This document shows positions 12,393-24,093 of a stretch of 64,000 bases of DNA, in pieces. Numbering within the stretch: the first letter of the stretch is position 1; the number at the start of each line of letters is the position of its first letter. This DNA comes from Omphalotus guepiniiformis (lineage: Eukaryota > Basidiomycota > Agaricomycetes > Agaricales > Omphalotaceae), in NCBI GenBank assembly GCA_028554645.1, contig JAQOOI010000017.1, positions 682,001-746,000 on the forward strand. The letters are read 5' to 3'. The notes beneath the pieces are model-generated. The model did not search any database, was not told the DNA's origin, and saw nothing but the letters and a program-made list of their open reading frames with translations. The position numbers and the translations under genes were made by a program.

Positions 12393-15279
12393 TTTGTGTC
12401 TGTACAGTATATAATAGGCAAGTTCGGTCTCTATCTGGTTTGGTGGGCGCTGACTTACCCGTTCGTAGAATCTAGTGTACTATTACTGGAATTGCATGAT
12501 AATCTGTTACGCTGCCATCTATGTCCATCGATACATGCTACTCTGCTGAGGCCCGGAATTGTGGCACAGAACGTGCGTCGAATAAACTGTCGAGTGCTAG
12601 CTAACCCTCACTCAACAGCTTCAAACCCTCGGTGGGAACTCTGTACTATCCAACGACCCACGACTGAGGTATGTGGTCTGAATCTGGAACAATGGCTTGA
12701 TCGATTACATGTCCTTCGCACCAGAAGCCGTCTCACGGGCTTGTCATATCTCGACCTATCTGGACTAACTCGACCAAAAGTGCAACGTTTCTTATGAGTG
12801 TTCTCCCAGCTGTCCCTTTATGGCAGTCCATCGAACATTTTAAGAGTTCAAGACAACACGAGTCGGTCAACAAGTGCGCCCACATTCTATTACTTCGATA
12901 CTACGAAAACGTTTTCCTCCTGGTTTCTGAATCCATACTCAAGGAGTGTGCCCTTGATTCTCATCGATAGAGATCCACAAAAGCACAGCATGTCCTACTG
13001 GTCGGCCCCTTTATGTTTTTCCGTTCAGTATCCGTTAACGAAGCCATATCAGTACGACAAAGGTATGTCATTCACGTTGTTGTCCATTACGCCATCTTCA
13101 CACTTTCTGTGCCCGATGTCATATCGTCATATCTCAGGTATTAAAGACATCACCGAAGTAATGAAAAACACGAGTTCTTGCAAGACAATAAAGAAACCGT
13201 CTTCAACATGCAGTACAACTCGGAGTAGACGACTGTCCTAGCCACTGAGACAACGTGTCGAGGTGCGATAGGTTGAGATGTACCCGATGAAGAAGCCCAA
13301 ACACTAATATGCTCATAGACGACGGTTTGAAAGGCCGCAGGACCGACAGATCCGAATTAACCATGCGACCCTTCAAGCCATCTGTAGTTGAACACGCTCA
13401 AAAGGTACCAAGTGGGCTTTGTGGGCTATAGTGTGCGTACGTCTTCACATCCGTTCTAAAATTCGCGCTTCTGCTGCTAGACCCAGCAAGCTATCCTTCG
13501 GTGTCAGGCTGCAGCCAACGCGGCTTTAAATAGCCCTGCAAGACTCAGTGGTCTCCTTTCACTCTCATTAACAAGGATAGTTCAATATCTATGCCCAATC
13601 AGAGCACTCCGAGGCTTCCACGTAAGCTTGTCGAATGGGTCCGCTCCTATACGTGATGAAGAGACCCACTCTAGCGGTTCACAGGGCTCGCAATACACCG
13701 CCAGACTGTGGGTTGAATGAAAGTCTAGGACTAGGCGGTGTTTAAGAGAAAGTTCCGGACGCAGTTGACGGAGTAGTTCTGCTCTTATTTCGTGTATGGG
13801 CGGAAATTGACTCTCTCTCGCAAATTCTCAATATATATAGGTGACTCAATGTATCGCGATATTCGAATGGGAGAAAGAGTTGTATTGGCAGAAAATGAAT
13901 TACATCTTCTTGTCCTTCATAAGGTCCCCGTGACTCGCCAGCAGACTTGTTGTATTCGTACGGTATGGCTGTAATGCTAGTATCAGTGGGTCAGCGGGTC
14001 GCTTCACGTCAATAACTGGTCGTGTCTTGAAAGTAAGCTCGCCTCTTTCTCCGCCGTCGATTCGCTCATAGGGGATTCGAGCTGCTGGGAATTCTTCACA
14101 AATGGGCACCGGCTTCGTCGCTTGCACAAGACATGACATGACAAGCGATAGACGAGTGCAAGCACATCCGGAGACACAATCGCAGCGGAAGATATTTTGA
14201 TAGTCAGTTCGCTGTAGTTCCGGCGTCGGAAAGTTACTCTCAGGAAACTTTCCGCCTTCAGTGTTCCTATCATGTTCCGCAGAGCTACTATTAGATTTGT
14301 GGTCGCGAGACATGTTATGTAAGTGCTGAATCTATCTCTCGTTAATTGTTCACCCCTGAAGACAAGCAATATTTGCTATTCATGGTCATGGTAGGGTGTC
14401 CCTGGCCAGCAGCTCCAAGTACAATTAGGCAATACTGATTTCCTGACTCAGTCCAACTTGGAGTCACCCCAAGATCTGGATATCGGCCAGGAGACTCACA
14501 CATATGGAATGTCATTCACTTTAAGAACTCTTCTATAAGTGCCAGGCTCTATTACTACCTGGAGATGGTAAGGAACCTAAGGCACTGAGTATGATCTTCT
14601 ATTAGCCTTGCAAGCACCCTAGAGATACAGGGTGACAGCATGTCCATTGACCACTGATCTCAGGAATCAGAACGGCCAAAATTCTCCTCAGAGGTACTTT
14701 AAGCGCCCCCACTGCGTCCAGCAACTTTGCGGCCAGTTCAAGCGCCGCGCAGATCAGGCTTAAATTCAGTCGGAGTTCATAAAGGTAAGATCTAGACTGC
14801 GAGCGCTATCATATCTCCAGCTGTTCGGAATATTTCACACCTCTGAAAACCGCAATCGGTACCGCAACTTTCCTCGAATCATTGGGTCCTGAGTTATATT
14901 CTGGGAGTGTCCGGATCGGATCTCTTGATGCGTGGCAAGTTGTCGACGTCGTTCAGGGCGCTCAGACTTCAGATCTTGGGGTGCTGTAACTCAGACTAGT
15001 ACGATGCTAGTTGTACAGAGAAGAACGAAGAATTGACTTGTACATATGGTCATGGAGTGGAGACTCCAGCGCTACCTATGAAATCGTGAGCGTCTCGCGC
15101 GAGCTGTACCGAAGCATCCCTGATATTGATTGCGATGAGTCTCGACTCGAGTACGCGTCTATCTGTGTCTTCCTGACTCAAGGTCTCAAGCTGAGTTGCA
15201 ATGCGCTTCCGTGGGTAGTTGTGAAGATTTTTTTTTCTGTGTTGTTCCCAAGTTTTATTCCCGAGTTTGACAAGAGCTT
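12393..15279. other. Gene-poor interval after SYS1
   Basis: Nearly 2.9 kb with no gene I can support. Open frames here are short, lack family motifs and do not join through convincing introns. Reading frames at 12396-12797 and 12798-13241 (plus) and 13900-14313 (minus) were examined; none shows a recognisable domain. It may contain old transposon remains or a non-coding transcript, but nothing in the sequence proves it. Confidence 0.4.
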
Positions 15280-15850
15280 GGATGACCTCCCGTGGGCATT
15301 TCTAAACTAAATCCTATTCTAAACTCATATAAGCGAGCTTAGCCGAGTCTCCGAATCTCGCCAACGAGCTCACATCAGCGGAGTTTGAAATTTTACTCAT
15401 TTCTAAATTTTAATCTGGAAGGAGGGTACCCCCCCCCTCTTCCAGACTAAAATCGTCTTTCTAAACACATTTCAAGCTCCGCTCGGAGATACACCTTCCC
15501 TTTTTGTATTCGTCCCCGAGGGTCAGAGCTAGAGTTTTGCATAGGGAGCCTTAGTGGTCACTTGCAAGTGGCCGTATTCGTCTCAAAAGGATGATATATT
15601 GTCAGCTGTACATACTTATTGAACTTTGAAAGAGAATAAACAACTCTGTGAGCCCAATCTTCTTCGCCCTACCTAGTGGCTTGTGGGAAGAATAACTTCC
15701 CATTCAGGCTTTCAGCCGGATTATTCCAGACCAAACATTTGGTCCACGACTGGTCGACGGTTTTCTAAACTAGAGCTATCTTTTTTCAAAGTCCGCGTTT
15801 GATGGATTTAGAAAATAATCTAGGTTTTCTAAATCCACGGGAGGTCACCC
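15280..15850. mobile_element. MITE-like non-autonomous DNA element (571 bp)
   Basis: The left end GGATGACCTCCCGTGG and the right end, read on the opposite strand as GGGTGACCTCCCGTGG, form terminal inverted repeats with 15 of 16 matches. The flanks carry CTT on both sides (15277-15279 and 15851-15853), a possible 3-bp target duplication. Inside, TTTCTAAA-type words recur at least six times in both orientations, and an imperfect palindrome of about 20-bp arms lies near 15405-15460 around a GGTACC core. The element has no transposase. Superfamily not assigned: a 3-bp duplication fits several cut-and-paste groups. Confidence 0.6.
15405..15462. repeat. Imperfect palindrome inside the MITE-like element
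   Basis: The left arm reads ATTTTAATCTGGAAGGAGGG; the right arm read in reverse complement is ATTTTAGTCTGGAAGAGGGG. The arms meet around GGTACC and a run of eight C. It can fold into a long hairpin and would be the hub of the element's secondary structure. Confidence 0.6.
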
Positions 15851-17272
15851 CTTGAAGCGCTGAAGCTAATGCAAATTGCTATCAGGATCTTGGCAGACTC
15901 TATGTGAGTCCAATTTACTTACCTTTTTAGTTTTTTTTCTTGTATCAAGATTCCACGACGATGCTTTCCACGTATACTGCTGGGGCTACCTGGTGAATTC
16001 GCAGTCGTCTTCCTGAGCATCCGCTGCAAACATATTGTTTCCGATTTTCCAGGAATGTGGCGCCGCTCTACGGCCCGATGGTGCGGCAGCAAGTGTTTCT
16101 ACATTATTTCTCGGACGTTAGTGCCTCTGTCTTGATCATTTTACTGAACCACTCTCGAGACTACTTTGGACCTTGGGATTCTCTAGCGCTACCGAATGTG
16201 GATGGTATATCATACCCAGCGCCTAGCTGTGCGCGTTCTGACTTTGAATATCATTCAAAGCTGTAGAGCTATGACCTTCTGAATCAGAAGGATACGGTCA
16301 TAGTCTCCGCAGTCTTGACGTGGAAGCCGCCCAGACGCCTGTATTTGACAGACCAGTTCATCCATTTTATGAACGTGACCAGCAGGGGTGTCAAGAGGAT
16401 TTCGTCTCATCTTATTGTGCTCACCTCATAGGGCCATAAGCAGTACTCAAGTATCCGAGCGGGGAAAGCTTTTATTTGCTCACTGCTGCTCACTTACGTG
16501 GAATTACAATGGCTGCAAGTACCCTTGTCTATTCTTTTCCCCATTCCTCTGGCCATCCAGTCTGGTATATGCAAATACCCATCGTTGCTTAGTCTTGAGG
16601 GGAACGTGGAGGCCAAAAATGGCGTTGGAGATCTGGTAGCCGACCAATCACTCTCACCGGAGTCGCAAATTCGCATCTGAAGATCTGAGATCCTTGATCC
16701 ATAGCCACGCCACAAACCGGGAACTTGGTGCGAGGCTTGAATTACAGAGGATGTTTAGCTGAATAGTAACAGAGGGAAAACATGTAGGAAGGTGTGGCTG
16801 ATCGTAAGTGCACGACTAAAAGTCTTCCAACACATTCAGGGTAACACCTCAGCACACGTGTATCTCGCTACTAAATCGGAGAACTGATTTACTATATTCC
16901 AGTGCGCGAGAGAGAAGAAACTGCCAGTACCAGTATGTACAGAAACACATAGACATTCGACCAAAGCAAGTCCTGAACATAAATGATACACTATGACTCG
17001 GAAAAACAGATAGATCACAGCCGAAATCTCGCCGCTGTGACCCAAAACGCTGGCTTGCTTCCCGACAGACTAATGGATATTGTACGTAGATACAAAGCAA
17101 GCTTTGGACGTAAGAATGCGTATTTTGGAGTAATGTTAGAGCTCGCATGACGGGGAAGATATAATGAACAGTTCAAATTTGCATCGGACGAGGCCCGAAT
17201 AAAGGGACGCTTTTGCCGCGAGATGAGGGGCGCTACCCTGTACTTCTTACACGAGGCGCCCTAATCAGCCCC
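15851..17272. other. Gene-poor interval before the BCS1-like gene
   Basis: About 1.4 kb with no supported gene. A perfect 7-bp stem with a 3-nt loop lies near 16271-16287 (CCTTCTG AAT CAGAAGG); it lacks the other arms needed for a tRNA. Short open frames on both strands show no domain. Confidence 0.4.
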
Positions 17273-17279
17273 ATATAAG
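17273..17279 (+). promoter_or_regulatory. TATA-like element upstream of the BCS1-like gene
   Basis: ATATAAG lies about 60-66 nt before the start codon at 17339 and is followed by a pyrimidine-rich tract (CCCTCTTTCTTTCTTTCC), a layout common in highly expressed fungal genes. Assigned by position and pattern only. Confidence 0.4.
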
Positions 17280-17338
17280 ACGGACGCGTACCGCTAACTG
17301 AATATCCCTCTTTCTTTCTTTCCTTCTCCTCGTACATC

Positions 17339-20300
17339 ATGGAGACTATAAAGAATATGCTGTCGCCACTTGGCATGAATACCGGCGCTATTCAGGATAC
17401 TCTTGTCTGTCTTCAATCTCAAGTTCGACTGCAGCCTGTTAATGAATATTCAATTCCTTGTATCTAGAAACTTGTCGTTATTGGAGGAACAGTAGAGACA
17501 GCAAGGAGAGCTTCAATGTCGGCTTGGAACGGCTTTATTGATTGTAAGCTATCTATATTAATTGTGCGACAATTTAACTATATTCATCGCTCCACTAGCT
17601 TTCTTCCTCACAGCACATTTCAGTCAAGAAGACTACCCATACGACTGGTACTAGTGAAATTCTTTCTCCCTCTCCTATTGTTCTGACTCGTTTGTGCCCC
17701 AGGATTATGCATTGGCTGTCCAAAGTGCGCTACCCCCTTTAGTCTACCCCCAACCGATAACTGTGATTGATGATCCCGCTTAGCAACCCGCATGGGGACG
17801 TAGTCGCGAATTCGAAATAACCACTCGCTCCGTAGGCCGCAGTGGAATTACGCAGTCCACAACAGGCGATTTGGAAGAGGAGGAGGAAGAAGACGACGAC
17901 GATGATCAGCTCGTTCACGGACGGAAGAAGCGTAAAGTTGCTTTTATGCCGAGTGTTGGTAAGTTTCTGTTCATGTGCAACTCGATAGACGCGTCTTTCT
18001 CACCTATTATTTCCCAGACACTACCCACACAATATATTACCGAGGACATTGGCTGAGAGTGCGTCAATACTTACTGTGCGGTATTATCGGCAAATCTTGA
18101 CATCATCATTTCTGCGCAGATTACCAGGTCTAAGCGCTATCCAGATTACGGCCACAGCGCTTCATTAAAGATCAGGTATGGTATCACTTTCCATGCTTGT
18201 CGGCTTTTCGACTTACTTCCACGGTTTTCTAGCGTTGTAGCCCGGAACAATGACATTCTCAAGAAGCTTGTTCTTGAAGCGAAGCGTGAATATGAGAAAG
18301 ATGCTGAACACCGCGTACATATCTTTATGGCGGACACGTAAGTCCATTCATTATACACTCTTTTCACTTTCGTTTTCTCCGGACACATTTATTGACTCCG
18401 AGTATAGGTCTTACGGATGTTGGAGATGGAACGGCGCGAGACAAAAGCGGCCGATGAGCTCCATTGTCTTGCAGCCTGGGGTAAAGGATATGCTTCTGGC
18501 TGATTGCAAGGACTTCCTGTGCTCAGAAGAATGGTAAGCCCCACCTGTTACAGCAATGTGGTCATCATTCGATTAACTGCTGCTGTATTTGTTCAGGTAT
18601 GCTGAGCGAGGTTCGTTGGATGCATTTTTGGATCACATCAAACCGGTGGATCTCGTTCCTAACAAAATATCATCACGTTCATAGGAATTCCGTTCCGACG
18701 AGGGTATCTCTTACATGGTGTGCCCGGAAGGTAAGTACAAACCTCATACATGGGAAGACTGATGTTAATTTCTTCGTCCGTATCCGTACAGCGGCAAAAC
18801 CTCCCTCATCCACTCACTTGCGGGTGAACTGGGCCTTGATATCTACGTGGTTTCGTTGTCCTCAAAGGGGATGAGTGTTCCTCATGGTGTTCTTTTTTAC
18901 ACCCACTGATTCCGTAAATGAATTCCAGGATGAGTGACAATACTTTGACGACTTTGATGGGACATGTACCTTCCAGGTGAGAGCCATCTTGCATCTTTCA
19001 ATTACTTTACTTCTCCCGTGCTCATATCCCACGCTCGCCGCCCAGGTGTATCTTGCTTTTGGAAGACCTTGACGCCGCATTTACACGGTCCGTCACTCGT
19101 GATGCATCGTCTACAGGTGCTCCTAAGGAATCTACTGCCTCGACAAATGGCGCTCAGGAGAATAATGATGGGTCGACTTTGTCTTTGTCTGGTCTACTCA
19201 ATAGTTTAGACGGCGTAGCTGCCGCAGAGGGCAGGTGAGTCAATTTCATCTTTAAAGTTCACGTTCACGCGAGTCTCCCGAGCCTCTTCACACCTTCTCG
19301 GGTACCACCATCAGCGGCGCTTGGGGCCTTTCCTTGCGCACATTACGTTTTCATGCGGCCTCCGTTCAAGACATTTCTTACTGCTCCCGTTGAGTTCAAG
19401 TTGCTGACTATGACTCGTTTGCAGATTGCTATTCGCGACTACTAACCACATCGAACGGCTGGACCCGGCATTGAGTCGACCGGGCCGAATGGACGTTTGG
19501 GTGAATTTCACCCACGCCACAAAGTGGCAAGCTGAAGGCATCTTCAAATGTTTCTTCCCGTTCAAAGCAGCTTCGTCCTCAACCTCTGCTTCATCTTCGA
19601 CTTCCTCTCTGGCTACAGTTAAGCCTGATGATAAGGATGCATCGCAGAAGAACCTTCCTGGTTCTAAGCGCAAGTCCACACATTCGATTCCTCTGTTGAG
19701 TGAGGAGGAGATTGGAGAACTTGCTAAACGGTTTGCTGAAGCTATTCCTGAGGATGAACTCAGTGTTGCTGCTTTACAAGGATACCTTCTGAAGAACAAG
19801 ACCCGACCAAGGGAGTGTGTAGATGAGGTCGGTGCGTGGGTCATCCAGGAGAGGGAAACTCGCGAGAAGCTGAAGAAGGAGAAAGCTGAGGTTGGTTTAC
19901 CGGAGCGTTCTTGTACCCAGTACTAATATGGTCTTATCGTAGCGTGAGGCGAAGGAGAAGAAGGAAGCTGAGGAAAAGGAAAAGAAAGAGGTATGTTTTT
20001 GTTGTCGGTATTGGAATGACCCGTACTGATCTACGACTTTTATAGAAGGAGGAAAAGGAAGCTAAAGAGGTGAACATTGTCCACTCTTCACTGGATTCTC
20101 TTGCTGAACCTTCATTCTAATGATATAGAAAGAGGAAAAGGAAGCTAAGGAGGTGAGAGTTTAGCTATTTCTAAAGCTAATAATTCTCAAATGCCGCGAT
20201 GTACAGAAAACTGAGCGCAAAGAACGTACTAAGGCAAAGAAAACTCGCGAAGCTCTCTCTACCAAGAGTGATACTTCAGTCGCTGCAACGCCCAGCACAT

Positions 20301-20566
20301 CTTCGACGACGACCACTGAATCGTCCCCTACAGCGCCGTCAGTTACAACGAAGGACGTTTCGTCCAGTGAATCATCGAGTTCGGAGTCCGAGAACACCAC
20401 CGGTGTTGATGCTGACACTGAGGAAAGTGTGACGTCCGAGGAAGAGTCAGATAAAGATGGCACATCAAAAGCCTCCAAGGAGGATGTCAAGAAAGAGAAG
20501 TGGGTTGCGGTGTCAACCTCTAGTGCCACTCCCATCACTGTCTCCACTGTTGAAGCTGCTGCTTAA
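17339..20566 (+). CDS. BCS1-like AAA ATPase
   Basis: A gene of many small exons. After an N-terminal region ([26 protein letters not shown]), the BCS1 N-domain core appears: [14 protein letters not shown], then [35 protein letters not shown], and [16 protein letters not shown]. The AAA module follows: [12 protein letters not shown], Walker A VPGSGKTSL (split by an intron), Walker [10 protein letters not shown], sensor [13 protein letters not shown] and arginine finger LSRPGRMD. True Bcs1 translocates folded Rieske protein across the mitochondrial inner membrane; mushrooms have many expanded paralogs of unknown role, and this is one of those. The C-terminal tail is unusual: KEEKEAKE microexon repeats, then a Ser/Thr/Glu-rich end. 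One intron (about 18870-18928) has no GT donor. An acidic [11 protein letters not shown] insert sits near 17873. Confidence 0.85.
20046..20152 (+). repeat. Duplicated 24-nt microexons (KEEKEAKE x2)
   Basis: Two in-phase 24-nt exons at 20046-20069 and 20129-20152 both encode KEEKEAKE and differ at only a few silent positions. They are separated by a 59-nt intron and bordered by AG acceptors and GT donors. A preceding exon (ending [10 protein letters not shown]) has related composition. This is a tandem exon duplication within the coiled tail of the BCS1-like gene. Confidence 0.75.
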
Positions 20567-21101
20567 ACGAATTATATAGACTGTCTTTGTGTCATCTTCC
20601 GTGCTCCTCAGACTCACGCGCTGATGACACTTCTTCTGATGTGCCCGTTACTTACTCTCGTTGCAGTTGCATCTTTCCGACCCCTTCTACCGTGTTGTCT
20701 CGTGGAGTGGTCCAGGTCCAGAAGAGGTGGCCCGTCGTATCCCTGCTTGCACTTCCATCTTCGTCCCGGGTAATTGGCTACTCCTGTGTTCTGCTTGCTT
20801 GCTATCCTGGCCGTCTGCTTCCTACCATCTACCTAGGCAATCGTTTGGTACTGGTTCCGTTTGTAAAGTTGGTTGTGTCCATATATCGACCATTTGTAAA
20901 TCACCCCCTTCAGTTCAATTCTTGGAATGAAGTCTGATTGAAAGTCCCCGAAATAAATCATGAAAAATCGTGTCCTATATTGGTTGGCATTATCCCAGAC
21001 GAGTGCGTATGTAAGTATCTTAATCTATCTAAGCGTGTAGGGAGCGATTTGATAACAAACGTGTAAACAAAGGAGAACTTTTTGGTTACGATATGCCGTC
21101 G
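20567..21101. other. Convergent 3' region, BCS1-like gene and DNM1
   Basis: About 535 nt between two convergent stop codons. It should hold both 3' untranslated regions and poly(A) sites. An open frame at 20587-20937 (plus) has no recognisable domain and is most likely UTR. Confidence 0.45.
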
Positions 21102-24093
21102 TCATGTAGATTTCATATTCACATCCGACAACGTTTTGAATGCCTCCTTGTAAGCGTCTAAAAGGGCTTTTACTCTGGCCCGTTCGGCGACCAACGCCTC
21201 ATCCTCGTTGAGCATGTCCGCGAATAACTCCGGCTTGTACAAAGACGCAACCAATCGGTTCTGCACTTGCTGCGAAGTGTGGTTAACTAGCAGATGCATG
21301 ATAGCCTTGGGCACCAAATCCTGAATCGTCTGCCGTACAATTCCAAAGTAAGAGGTGATCAGCGAACGAATGAGATTCGTTTCCATCTCTTCCCGCAGAG
21401 TAAGACGCGATCCATCGCTTGGTATCTGTACGTCATCAAGAAACAGCAATGAGATGAAAGGGTACATAGACGAAAGACGGCATGAAAAGCGACACTCACG
21501 GCTTCGATATGTCTACCAAGACTTTTCATATCATACGCCGCACTGTTCCCGTCCGTGTTGCGCGTCCCTGCCATCAAGCCGGAAGAAAGAACAGGCTCCG
21601 CTCCTGAAACGTCCCGTCCCACCGGCACAATACCGCCGCCACTCGAACCTGACGGGTGATGTGCTCTATCAACGGCGGAGCTAGAGACAGGTCCAGGACC
21701 GTTTTGACCAAAGAAATAATTCAGGAAAGTCTCTCGCGCGGAGGACGGAGAAGTCCCAGGTGCTCCCATAGCTGACCTTGGTCTTTGTGGCTGCGGCTGA
21801 GAACGATGTCGTGAGGACCCTCGTTTCTTGACTGCAGCCGCAGGTACATTAGTGGGTGTAGAGCCTGTGGAGGCACGCGAGCGATCGTGAATAGTTGAAG
21901 AAACAGAACGAGTATCGGGTCGTGGTGGAAAGATGTCGTTGACGCTGGCGCTATCATCGGACATGTCATCATCACCTTCATCAGCTAGAGGTACGGACCC
22001 ATTTACAGGCTCCGCAGAAGCAGGCTGCATAGAGAAAGAGAAGAGAAATGAATGAACATCAAGGCAGAGAAATGTCGTAAACTCACTCTTGGGGGAGGTT
22101 GTGGTCTTGGTGGGGAGCTAGCTTGTGCTGCGGCCAGCGCGGATCCAGATACAAACGCAGGGTGGTTGGTATTGATATACGCGGCTTGAATCTCAATGAG
22201 AGACTGTGTATATTCTGAGGTTGGACCTAATCGTTCACGCAGAAGGTCAGAAACCACATCAATGATCTGAGCATGTAGCCCTGGGAAGCGTTGCAGCTCC
22301 TAGATTATTTGTTAGGACAATGACATATCGAAAATGTTTTCCAAACACTGACCGTACTAGAGCAATTATGGCATATCTTCACCAACTCCTCATAAACCAG
22401 CTCGACACAGCGCAGACTCGGCGCCTCCAAAAGCTTTATTTGTGGTTTCACTAGAAGATCGAAGGCAATTTCCGGAACGAACAGGCTTGGCCTAGGACCT
22501 GTAGAGTTACGGATGGCGGTGCGGATATCCTGATTGTCGAGGTTCTGGGTCGCGTCAAGAGACAGGAGTGCATGTCCAAAGACATCGTTGAAGATGTAGT
22601 AGATTCGTGCGCCTCCAGACAGCTCTTTTGTAGAAATATCGAGATTGGTGCCGTCGATAGACGTAACGAAGTCTCTAGCGAATTGCGTCATGAGTCGAAG
22701 GATGAGTGACCCTTGCTGTAAGAATAGAATAGGTTTGTAACGCGCTTGCAATGTCAGGACAAAAAAAACACACCTGATTCTTGTCTCCAAAGACAGCGGC
22801 ATCACCAAACGAATTAAGTTCTTGCTGAGCTTGACCCATCAGAGTGTTCAGTCTCGCCTTCATATCCGGCAATTTTTCTCGGATATGGAGCATCAGGACC
22901 TGGAAACGTTTAGCTCTCAATCATAGACAACTCTATCAGCTACCAACCTGATTCAACGTCTTGGCCAGATATTTCGTGCCGTTCTTGTGAGCGATATTTC
23001 GGTAGGCAGAATGGTTCCTGAAGAACTCGGTCTCGGAGTCATGCGCATCTGACATACTCTTTTCTGAAATGATATCCTGCTGGCTACGATTCACCACTCC
23101 AATAAAACCAAGTTTCAGAGGGTAGACACGTCCGGTAAGAATATCAAACGCGTTTGTGCCAGCGTCCATGAGATCGAGCTTGGTCAGGACACCTATTGTC
23201 CGTCGACCTTGTGGATCAACGGAACGAGCAAGTTTAAGTGATTCCGAGTTGGCGAGATCTACATTGGCAGCAGATACGGCGAGAATCACACTGGAAGAGC
23301 AATTTAACAAACGAGTGTTCGGATACACAAGCCGGTACGCACCTATTGGGGTTGGATATGTAGTCGAGTACCAGATTTCTAATTTGGCGTTCGATATCGC
23401 TTGGTTGATCACCGACAGGAATCTGCAATTCGACAGCTTCAGCAAGAGCACAAACATCTGTTCAAAAAGCAACATCGCACCTTTGTCAACCCTGGCAAAT
23501 CCACTAAAGTCAAGTCTAGCACGTTCGGACTGTAAATTCTCAACGAAATCGGTAGTTTGCTAATTCCTTTGTTCTGCCCCGCTACTCTGAAGGTCTCCTG
23601 TTCTATCTCTTTTCGAATTTCTGCAAAATCGGTGAATCTCTTGTCCAAGTGAAGGAATTGACCCCATTCGGTGTAAGGAGAAGCGGTAGGCGAAGGCTCA
23701 TCTGGTATTGGGGTGTGAATGAGCTGCAGGACGAGTGGACGTCGCGTTACGATGCCTTGGCCTCGCGGAAGAAAGTCTCTGCCGACGATACTGTGCAAGT
23801 AAAAGTGGTCAGTCGCGCTCCGACTAATTGCGGTCAGAAATTACGGACGTTTCAAGGACACTAGATTTTCCAGCTGATTGACTCCCAACCTACAGAGATT
23901 ATTTCAGCAAGAAGCTACTGGGTATACTAGGACGAAAAATACGCACGACAACCAACTGGGGCATGTCAAGTTCTCCTCCTGAATACCGGAAACCCCCATA
24001 AGTGAGAGGATTTTATCGACAAAGAAGCCACTAACCAAGATTACTAAAAGTATCTTGGAGTTTGTTGACCAACTTGATTAGTTCTGAATCCAT
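21102..24093 (-). CDS. DNM1: Dynamin-related GTPase (Dnm1/DRP1)
   Basis: Start [16 protein letters not shown] at 24093; multiple short introns. The GTPase domain holds the P-loop [12 protein letters not shown], switch-1 region [24 protein letters not shown] (G3) and [12 protein letters not shown] (G4), then VNRSQQDI. The middle/stalk part includes [18 protein letters not shown] and [14 protein letters not shown]. The variable insert (about 21600-22030) is Ser/Pro-rich and ends with [11 protein letters not shown], a mark of Dnm1-type proteins, and the GED closes with [16 protein letters not shown]. The [15 protein letters not shown] segment after the P-loop also favours Dnm1 over Vps1. Dnm1 assembles on mitochondria and peroxisomes to drive fission. 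All GTPase motifs look intact. The P-loop exon is very short and flanked by two introns. Confidence 0.9.

Noticed and set aside
12396..13241. Two plus-strand frames downstream of SYS1
   Set aside because: No recognisable domain, no clear splice link, and no similarity that I could see to known families.
13900..14369. Minus-strand frames of 121-137 codons
   Set aside because: Cys-containing but without a signal peptide or family motif; a chance frame cannot be excluded.
16268..16305. Strong small hairpin considered as a tRNA arm
   Set aside because: The loop is only three nucleotides and no acceptor, D or T arm is present.
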